Source: Spirochaetales bacterium UBA1265
GTDB taxonomy: Bacteria; Spirochaetota; Spirochaetia; Sphaerochaetales; Sphaerochaetaceae
Length of the DNA: 11,549 bases
Direction: 5' to 3'
Assembly: GCA_002308475.1 (NCBI GenBank)
Contig: DBVL01000132.1
Span: 38,719 to 50,267, forward strand
The notes beneath the pieces are model-generated. The model made no database searches. It was not told the origin of the DNA and was given only the letters and a program-made list of their open reading frames with translations. How positions within the stretch are numbered: the stretch's first letter is position 1; every line of letters starts with the position of its first letter. Below are positions 6,413-11,549 of the stretch, piece after piece. Both the position numbers and the translations under genes were made by a program.

Positions 6413-7764
6413 TTGGAACCTGCCTTTGCACGTTTAGCTGCCATAATCTCAGCCTTGGTCTGCTTAAAGACCTGGGTAAGAGGCCTCTTTGCAGGACAGA
6501 TGTATGTGCATGAGCCACATGAAATGCATTCAAGGCCGTAGAGCTTGAACTCGTAGCGTTCAAGGTCTCCCACATGCACTGCATCTGCCATGAGCTGTGG
6601 AACAAGACCCTGCGGACAGACCTTTGAACAGCGTCCGCAATGAAGACAGTTTGTAAGAAGCTTCTCAGCCTCCTCTACCTCATCCTCAGCCATAAGGGTA
6701 ACCGCATTTGTGGTTTTCACCACAGGCACATCCAGACTTGTCATGGCAAAACCCATCATAGGACCACCGGCAAGTGACTTCTTCAGAGTCACCCCTTCCT
6801 TGATTCCTCCACAGGCTTCCACAAGTTCAGAAACCAGCATTCCATCAGGAACCAGGAAGTTGCCCGGCTGCTTCACCGCGTCTCCAGTAACTGTAAGAAC
6901 ATGTCTGAACAGCGGCTCATTATACTCAACGGCTCTCCAGATGGCATATATAGTTCCAACGTTCTGGACTATGCACCCCACATCAGCAGGAAGGCTTGTT
7001 ATTGGATAGTTGACCCCGGCAATAGCTGCTATAAGGCTTCTCTCTCCGCCCTGAGGGTACTTTGTCTTCATTGGAAGAATGGAAATCCTTTCTTTTGAAG
7101 GTCTCTTCTCAAGAGCCTTACGCATGCTCTCTATGGCCTGAGGCTTGTTGTCCTCAATGGCAACCACACCCTGGGCATTCGGAAACAGCCTGAGAATAAT
7201 CTCTATCCCCTCGAGAATGCCTTCCGGCTCGCTCTGCATGAGCTGGTCGTTACAGGTAATGTATGGCTCGCACTCCGCGCCGTTGGCAATTATATATCTG
7301 ATGGCATCCGGATTTTTTGGTGAAAGCTTCAGATAAGTCGGAAACCCGGCTCCGCCGAGACCTATTATACCAGCGTATTTTACCTTCTCAATAATATCCG
7401 CATTTGAAAGAGTGTTCAGATCTTCACGCTTTCCCAGACCCTCAACAGGTGTGTACTGACCATCATTTTCTATAACAATGCACTCAGCAGCCAGTCCCGA
7501 GATGGTTCTGCGTTTTTCAATAGCCTTTACCGTTCCAGAGCAGGAAGAAGCTACGTTTGATGAAACAAACCCATCAGCCTGAGCAATGATCTGTCCAACA
7601 AGAACAGTATCTCCCTTGCTCACAACCGGCTTGGCTGGCTTGCCTATACCCTGAGACAGAGGTATGGCAAACTCACCCTTGGCGTCAAACTTCTGCAAAG
7701 GCAGAGCGCAACTCAGTTCCTTGAACCCTTTCGGATGAACTCCACCACGAAATGTTACTCCCAT
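6409..7764 (-). CDS. rnfC: RnfC, NADH/FMN and iron-sulfur peripheral subunit of the Rnf complex
   Basis: 451 residues from the chosen start. Begins MGVTFRGGVHPKG, the normal RnfC opening. A glycine-rich nucleotide/FMN-binding region resembling the Complex I 51-kDa subunit follows (GIIGLGGAGFPT at about 132-143, NGAECEPYIT at 161-170), then a SLBB-like region, and two 4Fe-4S motifs: Cys373/376/379/383 (CLHCGRCSKVCP) and Cys413/416/419/423 (CISCGSCTYICP). RnfC is the cytoplasmic subunit that exchanges electrons with NAD(H). The frame continues upstream to an ATG at 7833, but that one has no ribosome binding site and adds 23 residues foreign to the family; the ATG at 7764 has AAAGGAGT (7773-7780) 8 bases upstream. 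First gene of the operon; its stop overlaps the next start (ATGA). Confidence 0.97.
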   Translation of the reverse strand: MGVTFRGGVHPKGFKELSCALPLQKFDAKGEFAIPLSQGIGKPAKPVVSKGDTVLVGQIIAQADGFVSSNVASSCSGTVKAIEKRRTISGLAAECIVIENDGQYTPVEGLGKREDLNTLSNADIIEKVKYAGIIGLGGAGFPTYLKLSPKNPDAIRYIIANGAECEPYITCNDQLMQSEPEGILEGIEIILRLFPNAQGVVAIEDNKPQAIESMRKALEKRPSKERISILPMKTKYPQGGERSLIAAIAGVNYPITSLPADVGCIVQNVGTIYAIWRAVEYNEPLFRHVLTVTGDAVKQPGNFLVPDGMLVSELVEACGGIKEGVTLKKSLAGGPMMGFAMTSLDVPVVKTTNAVTLMAEDEVEEAEKLLTNCLHCGRCSKVCPQGLVPQLMADAVHVGDLERYEFKLYGLECISCGSCTYICPAKRPLTQVFKQTKAEIMAAKRAKAGSK

Positions 7765-7778
7765 GTATGTTGACTCCT

Positions 7779-7818
7779 TTATACTTTTACCATGAAAACA
7801 CCTCCACAAGGATGGAGG
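7779..7818 (-). promoter_or_regulatory. rnfC leader hairpin with sequestered ribosome site and four-codon micro-ORF
   Basis: Read on the minus strand, CCTCCA (7818-7813) and TGGAGG (7806-7801) form a perfect 6-bp stem with a 6-base loop. The 3' arm contains GGAGG, which lies 7 bases before an ATG at 7793. That ATG opens a tiny frame (Met-Val-Lys-Val, stop at 7781-7779) whose stop runs straight into the rnfC ribosome site (AAAGGAG). The hairpin would therefore hide the micro-ORF ribosome site, and translating the micro-ORF would place a ribosome at the rnfC start. Pairing and spacing are seen in the sequence; any control role is inference. Confidence 0.4.
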
Positions 7819-7908
7819 CAGAAAACTCCCCATGGCATTTCAGACACTTTTCTATCTATGTTATCAGTCAGATGGTGAAAAGAGAAGAGATAAAACACTA
7901 GTCTACCG

Positions 7909-7930
7909 ACGAAGAACTATGAAAGTTCGT
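7909..7930. repeat. Imperfect dyad overlapping the candidate rnf -10 box
   Basis: GAACT (7912-7918 region) and AGTTC (7924-7928) are inverted copies around ATGAA. Outer bases ACG and CGT extend the symmetry if two extra bases on one side are bulged out. It covers the candidate -10 element, so it could be a repressor operator or simply a small hairpin near the transcript start. Short and imperfect, so chance is possible. Confidence 0.25.
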
Positions 7931-7944
7931 AAGTCTGGTTTCAA
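7916..7944 (-). promoter_or_regulatory. Candidate sigma-70-type promoter for the rnf-nrf operon
   Basis: On the minus strand, TTGAAA (7944-7939) is followed after exactly 17 bases by CATAGT (7921-7916). These match the -35 and -10 consensus at 5/6 and 4/6 positions. Transcription would start near 7908, giving a leader of about 145 bases before rnfC. This is the best-spaced pair I found upstream of the operon; it is read by eye and untested. Confidence 0.4.
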
Positions 7945-7946
7945 AT

Positions 7947-7985
7947 TCCCAAGATTTTCAATACAAAACTCCCAAGATTTTCAAT
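7947..7985. repeat. Two 16-bp direct repeats upstream of the candidate rnf promoter
   Basis: TCCCAAGATTTTCAAT occurs exactly at 7947-7962 and 7970-7985, a start-to-start distance of 23 bases, close to two helical turns. They end 3 bases upstream of the candidate -35 box of the rnf operon, which is where paired activator sites usually sit. The unit is not palindromic and does not match FNR/CRP or NsrR consensus sites that I know. Confidence 0.6.
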
Positions 7986-8127
7986 TTTTCATTAATTTGT
8001 TCTGATTGCCGCATACTAAACAGCCCCAGATTTTTTAAATAGTAGACCAAGGTATGCTAAAAAAAAATGGATGGCTTAGATAGTATACTTGAGTATTTTT
8101 AATCAATCGACAGGGGGACAAAACAGG

Positions 8128-8178
8128 ATGTATGAACAACAAAGAGAAGTAAAAAAGGGGTTCATCTGTAGACCATAA
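8128..8178 (+). CDS. Possible 16-residue leader peptide upstream of the ABC exporter genes
   Basis: A short frame, ATG at 8128 to TAA at 8178, would encode MYEQQREVKKGFICRP. A purine-rich AGGGGG (8112-8117) lies about 10 bases before the ATG, a slightly long but usable ribosome-site spacing. The frame runs through the 5' arm and loop of the terminator-like hairpin at 8151-8188 and its stop lies in the 3' arm, so a translating ribosome would interfere with that hairpin. Position before a multidrug-type ABC pair recalls bmrB, the leader that controls bmrCD in Bacillus subtilis by attenuation, but there is no sequence similarity claim. It may be chance. Confidence 0.3.
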   Translation: MYEQQREVKKGFICRP

Positions 8179-8188
8179 CCATTTTTTT
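8151..8188 (+). terminator. Terminator-like hairpin, possible attenuator of the ABC exporter genes
   Basis: GGTT (8159-8162) pairs with AACC (8077-8080 offset on the next line, i.e. 8177-8180), and beyond one mismatch and one G-T pair the six A residues 8151-8156 can pair with the T run 8182-8188; the loop is 14 bases. The core has only two G-C pairs, so it is weak, but the A-run/stem/T-run form is that of a bidirectional intrinsic terminator. It sits only 15 bases before the ABC start codon. A competing structure exists: ATGAAC (8132-8137) with GTTCAT (8160-8165), extended by ACAG (8123-8126) with CTGT (8166-8169) across a 5-base bulge. That would break the terminator stem. Confidence 0.35.
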
Positions 8189-8196
8189 AATTAAAT
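8169..8196 (+). promoter_or_regulatory. Weak candidate promoter that would give a leaderless ABC mRNA
   Basis: TAGACC (8169-8174) and TTAAAT (8191-8196) are spaced by 16 bases and match the -35 and -10 consensus at about 4/6 each. TTAAAT ends exactly 7 bases before the ATG at 8204, so a transcript from it would start at or near the start codon. This would explain why no ribosome binding site precedes that ATG. The boxes are poor and the region is AT-rich, so this is only a possibility. Confidence 0.2.
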
Positions 8197-8203
8197 TTCA
8201 CTC

Positions 8204-9940
8204 ATGATTAAAACTATACTTGGCAGTGTGAGACAGTATAAAAAGCAAGCTGTTCTCACTCCTCTTTTTATGGTAGGAGAAGTAGCCATGGAGTGTACTC
8301 TCCCTTTGATTATGGCTACTCTCATAGACCATATGTACACAGAAAACATATACGAACTGCTGAAATATGGTGCCATACTTCTTGTTATGGCCCTGTTCTC
8401 ACTCTTCTGCGGAGTCATGTCAGGACGTAATGCAGCAACAGCCAGTGCCGGTTTTGCCTCAAATCTGAGACATGACATCTTCCACCGCGTACAGGACTTT
8501 TCTTTCCAGGATGTGGACCGCTTCTCCACTTCAAGTCTGATTACAAGAATGACTACAGATGTAACAAACGTTCAAATGTCTTTTATGATGATAATCAGAA
8601 CTGCAGTAAGAAGCCCTCTTATGCTGATCTTTTCGGTAATCATGAGCTTCAGAATCAACTCTTCTGTTGCCTTGATTTTCCTTGCAGTGGTGCCAATTCT
8701 TGGTCTTGGACTTTTCCTGATCGGCCACTTTGTCTTCCCTGTTTTCAAGAGAATCTTCAAGCGTTATGACGCCATGAACAACTCAGTTCAGGAAAACGTG
8801 AACGGAATAAGGGTTGTTAAGTCCTTTGTCCGTGAAACCTACGAGATAGAAAAGTTCGAGAAGACAAGCGGAGATGTGAGGAAGGACTTCCGCTTTGCAG
8901 AACGTATCCTTGCCCTGAACGGACCTGTCATGATGTTCTGTGGATATGGAGCTATGCTTGCCATAAGCTTTATAGGAGCAAGGATAATCATCAGCTCCGG
9001 AGGCTCAGACATGACACCCGGTCAGCTCTCATCATTCATGACATACAGCATGCAGATCCTCATGTCCATGATGATGCTTTCCATGATCATAGTCATGTGC
9101 GCCATTTCAGTTGAAAGTATAAGGAGAATCTCTGAGGTTCTTACCACGGAAAGCACACTGCTCAGCCCTGAGAATGGAAAGAAAGAAGTGAAGGATGGAA
9201 GCATTGAGTTTGAAAATGTGAGCTTCCGTTACAACGGGCAGAGTGGAGAGGACGCGCTTAGGAATATAAATCTGAAGATAGAGAGCGGCAAAACCGTAGG
9301 AATCATTGGCTCCACAGGCTCTTCCAAGACCACACTCATCCAGCTCATTCCAAGGCTTTATGACGTGACCCAGGGCTCAGTCAAGGTTGCCGGAACAGAT
9401 GTTCGTGAGTACGATCTGGAGGCCCTGAGAAAGCAGATTGCCATTGTTCTTCAGAAGAACGTTCTTTTCTCAGGCACAATCAAAGACAACATTAAATGGG
9501 GAAATCCGGATGCCACTGACGAAGAGGTGGAGGAAGCCTGCCGTGCGGCACAGGCCCACGAGTTCATCATGCAGCGTCCTGATGGTTACCTGAGCATGAT
9601 TGAACGCGGTGGGACAAACGTTTCCGGAGGACAGAAACAGAGACTCTGCATAGCCCGTGCCCTCATAGCAAAACCCAAGGTACTCATCCTTGATGACTCC
9701 ACAAGTGCGGTAGACACAAAGACAGATGCCCTCATCAGAAAAGCTCTCTCAACTCAGCTGAAGGATACAACAAAGATAATAATAGCCCAGCGTGTCTCTT
9801 CCGTGCAGGACGCGGACATGATAGTAGTCATGGATAACGGCAGAATAGTTGAGTCAGGCACACATGAGGAGCTTCTGGAGCACAAAGGAATCTACTATGA
9901 GGTTTGGGACTCACAGACAAACTCAAAGGAAGGTGAGTGA
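8204..9940 (+). CDS. Heterodimeric ABC exporter, subunit with degenerate ATP site
   Basis: 578 residues: a six-helix exporter membrane domain (about 1-310) then a nucleotide-binding domain (about 333-570). Walker A is GSTGSSKT (369-376), with Ser374 where glycine is usual; Q-loop Gln417; signature VSGGQ (473-477) intact; Walker B ends ILDD (495-498), so Asp498 replaces the catalytic glutamate; D-loop SAVD (501-504); Gln529 replaces the switch histidine (AQR). These losses mark the non-hydrolysing half of heterodimeric exporters such as TM287/288 and BmrCD. Substrate cannot be read from sequence; drugs or lipids are usual for the family. The ATG at 8204 gives the normal family start (MIKTILGSV) but has no ribosome binding site within 20 bases. 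It overlaps the next gene by one base (TGATG). Confidence 0.93.
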   Translation: MIKTILGSVRQYKKQAVLTPLFMVGEVAMECTLPLIMATLIDHMYTENIYELLKYGAILLVMALFSLFCGVMSGRNAATASAGFASNLRHDIFHRVQDFSFQDVDRFSTSSLITRMTTDVTNVQMSFMMIIRTAVRSPLMLIFSVIMSFRINSSVALIFLAVVPILGLGLFLIGHFVFPVFKRIFKRYDAMNNSVQENVNGIRVVKSFVRETYEIEKFEKTSGDVRKDFRFAERILALNGPVMMFCGYGAMLAISFIGARIIISSGGSDMTPGQLSSFMTYSMQILMSMMMLSMIIVMCAISVESIRRISEVLTTESTLLSPENGKKEVKDGSIEFENVSFRYNGQSGEDALRNINLKIESGKTVGIIGSTGSSKTTLIQLIPRLYDVTQGSVKVAGTDVREYDLEALRKQIAIVLQKNVLFSGTIKDNIKWGNPDATDEEVEEACRAAQAHEFIMQRPDGYLSMIERGGTNVSGGQKQRLCIARALIAKPKVLILDDSTSAVDTKTDALIRKALSTQLKDTTKIIIAQRVSSVQDADMIVVMDNGRIVESGTHEELLEHKGIYYEVWDSQTNSKEGE

Positions 9941-11549
9941 TGCCAGGACCAGGAAGAATGAGATTTGATAGAAAAGGCGGTATGAGACCGCAGATTAAAA
10001 AAGGAACCTTCAAGAGAGTTTTAGGCTACGTTAGAAGGGATTACGGTAAGCATATCCTTGTGATTGTGCTCTGCATACTCCTCTCCTCCGCTGCCTCTCT
10101 GGTTTCAACCATCTCTATAAGACGTCTTATTGACCAGGTTATAGTGCCCGGCATGTCCTCCGGACTCAGCGCCATTTGGGGAAACCTGATTGGAATAATA
10201 GCCACAATGGGAATCTTCTATGTCGCAGCCATACTCGCAAACCTCCTCAGAGGTATGATCATGGCTGAGATTACTCAGGGAACCCTGATGAACCTCAGAA
10301 ACGCCATGTTCCGCAAGATGGAGACACTACCCATAAAGTACTTTGACACAAACCCTCATGGCGAGATCATGTCAACCTACACAAATGACACGGATTCCAT
10401 CCGTGAGTTGATTGGCAGGTGCATTCCCTCTCTTATTGAAAGTGCGCTCTCAGTCATCTCAGTATTTGTCATGATGCTCGTCTACAGCGTCTGGCTCACC
10501 ATAGCCGTAATTCTTGGGATAGCCCTGATTGTCAGGTTCTCTGCAGGAATAGCTGGAAAGTCAGGAAGATACATGATGGGTCAGCAGAAATCCCTTGCTG
10601 CGGAAGAAGGCTTTGTTGAAGAGATGATAGAAGGTCAGAGAGTTGTCAAGGTCTTCTGCCATCAGGAACAGGCAAAGAAAGACTTTGATGCACTCAATGA
10701 ACAACTGAGGGCAGATAGTACTACAGCTCACCGCTTTGGAAATATCCTCGGCCCCATAAACAACAACATGGGAAACATACTTTATGTTCTTCTGGCCCTG
10801 ATCGGAACCCTCATGGTCCATGCTGGACTTTCAAACGTAAGTCTGTCTGGTATTTCAACTATCTCAATTGGAATAATCATCTCTTTCCTTTCCATGGCAA
10901 AGACCATGACACAGACTCTTGGAAACCTGTCCCAGCAGGTGAACATGTTCACCATGGGACTTGCAGGAGCTTCCAGAATCTTTGACCTGATTGATCAGGA
11001 AAGTGAGAAGGACGAAGGCTATGTCACGCTTGTAAATGCAATCAAGGATGAAAACGGGAACATAACTGAAACTGAAAAACAGACAGGACTTTGGGCCTTC
11101 CGTCATCCACACAGTGCAGACGGCAGTGTCACATACACAGAGCTCAAAGGAGACATAGTCATGGAGCACGTAGACTTTGGGTACACAGAGGACAAGCAGG
11201 TTCTTTTTGATATGTCACTGTACGCCAAGCCGGGTCAGAAAATAGCCTTTGTTGGTGCAACTGGAGCAGGAAAGACAACTGTTACAAATCTTATAAACCG
11301 TTTTTATGATATAGCTGATGGGAAGATCCGTTATGATGGAATTAACATCAACAAGATAAGAAAACCTGATTTGAGAAGATCTCTGGGGATAGTCCTGCAG
11401 GATGTGAACCTCTTTACAGGAACTGTCTTGGAGAACATAAGATACGGTAGGCTGGACGCCACGGATGAAGAGTGTATGGAAGCTGCAAAGCTTGCAAATG
11501 CAGACGGCTTCATAACCCGTCTTCCTGAGGGCTACAACACCATGCTCAC
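9940..11549 (+). CDS. Heterodimeric ABC exporter, second (apparently catalytic) subunit, 3' end cut by window edge
   Basis: 536 complete codons are visible with no stop. A basic N-terminal tail (MPGPGRMRFDRKGGMR) precedes an exporter membrane domain (about 35-345). A linker of about 50 residues (about 355-402, including a WAFRHPH segment) separates it from the nucleotide-binding domain. Walker A is canonical, GATGAGKT (439-446), and the Q-loop Gln is at 487 (VLQD). The signature, Walker B and switch histidine lie beyond the edge, so the catalytic glutamate cannot be checked. Paired with a degenerate subunit, this should be the ATP-hydrolysing half. The ATG shares its A with the stop of the first gene, and AAAGGAAGG lies just upstream (about 9926-9934), so the two are co-translated. 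Roughly 75-90 residues are missing compared with family length. Confidence 0.92.
   Translation, partial: MPGPGRMRFDRKGGMRPQIKKGTFKRVLGYVRRDYGKHILVIVLCILLSSAASLVSTISIRRLIDQVIVPGMSSGLSAIWGNLIGIIATMGIFYVAAILANLLRGMIMAEITQGTLMNLRNAMFRKMETLPIKYFDTNPHGEIMSTYTNDTDSIRELIGRCIPSLIESALSVISVFVMMLVYSVWLTIAVILGIALIVRFSAGIAGKSGRYMMGQQKSLAAEEGFVEEMIEGQRVVKVFCHQEQAKKDFDALNEQLRADSTTAHRFGNILGPINNNMGNILYVLLALIGTLMVHAGLSNVSLSGISTISIGIIISFLSMAKTMTQTLGNLSQQVNMFTMGLAGASRIFDLIDQESEKDEGYVTLVNAIKDENGNITETEKQTGLWAFRHPHSADGSVTYTELKGDIVMEHVDFGYTEDKQVLFDMSLYAKPGQKIAFVGATGAGKTTVTNLINRFYDIADGKIRYDGININKIRKPDLRRSLGIVLQDVNLFTGTVLENIRYGRLDATDEECMEAAKLANADGFITRLPEGYNTML

Larger units (their letters stand above)
7765..8203. other. 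Divergent control region between the rnf operon and the ABC exporter genes
   Basis: About 440 bases without a protein gene of normal size. It is AT-rich, with A and T runs at 8031-8036, 8059-8067 and 8181-8188. It holds the rnfC leader hairpin, the candidate rnf promoter with its direct repeats, and on the right side a possible leader peptide and attenuator for the ABC genes. The octamer GTAGACCA occurs at 8042-8049 and again at 8168-8175. I see no tRNA, known riboswitch (no FMN-type pattern) or mobile element. The stretch 7990-8090 holds only a possible plus-strand -10 box (TATACT, 8084-8089) without a convincing -35. Confidence 0.6.

Noticed and set aside
6204..6605. 133-residue minus-strand frame across the rnfC/rnfD junction
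   Set aside because: Overlaps two well-supported genes in another frame and shows no domain; a shadow frame.
6409..7833. Longer RnfC starting at ATG 7833
   Set aside because: No ribosome binding site there, the 23 extra residues do not resemble RnfC, and the ATG at 7764 has a strong well-spaced site and a family-typical start.
7765..8203. FMN or other known riboswitch, FNR or NsrR box in the divergent region
   Set aside because: No conserved FMN-riboswitch core, no TTGAT-N4-ATCAA dyad and no NsrR-like palindrome found by eye.
1..11549. CRISPR array, insertion sequence, tRNA or phage attachment site
   Set aside because: No regularly spaced repeats, transposase, terminal inverted repeats or tRNA-like fold seen on either strand.

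Overview
The window looks like the chromosome of an anaerobic low-GC Gram-positive bacterium of the class Clostridia, most likely a Lachnospiraceae-type gut or rumen organism. This rests on the clostridial Rnf gene order (C, D/G, E, A, B), the frequent AGA/AGG arginine codons, strong Shine-Dalgarno sites, and an ABC exporter pair whose motifs and linker I associate with that family. The taxonomic call is inference; there is no rRNA or other marker here.

Layout: (1) Positions 1-7764, minus strand, hold one tightly packed operon read right to left: rnfC, an rnfD-rnfG fusion, rnfE, rnfA, rnfB, nrfA, resB/ccs1, and ccsA (cut by the left edge). Neighbouring genes overlap by 4 or 8 bases or are separated by 13 bases or fewer. 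(2) Positions 7765-8203 are a divergent control region of about 440 bp. It carries a candidate promoter for the rnf operon, two 16-bp direct repeats just upstream of it, a hairpin plus four-codon micro-ORF in the rnfC leader, and on the other side a possible leader peptide and attenuator for the ABC genes. (3) Positions 8204-11549, plus strand, hold two overlapping genes for a heterodimeric ABC exporter. The first subunit has a degenerate ATP site and the second looks canonical as far as it is visible; the second is cut by the right edge.

How the genes may work together: Rnf oxidises reduced ferredoxin and moves electrons through the membrane, classically to NAD+, while pumping Na+ or H+. NrfA reduces nitrite to ammonium on the outer face with five c-type hemes. 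ResB/Ccs1 and CcsA attach those hemes. No NrfH or other quinol-oxidising partner is visible next to nrfA, and NrfA keeps an N-terminal membrane segment. The most interesting reading is that Rnf itself, through its outward-facing covalent flavin (RnfG) or the RnfA/RnfE iron-sulfur site, supplies electrons to NrfA. That would be a ferredoxin-driven, quinone-independent nitrite ammonification module. It is a hypothesis from gene order and domain content, not shown by the sequence.

The ABC exporter is a separate transcription unit with no evident functional tie to the Rnf-Nrf operon.
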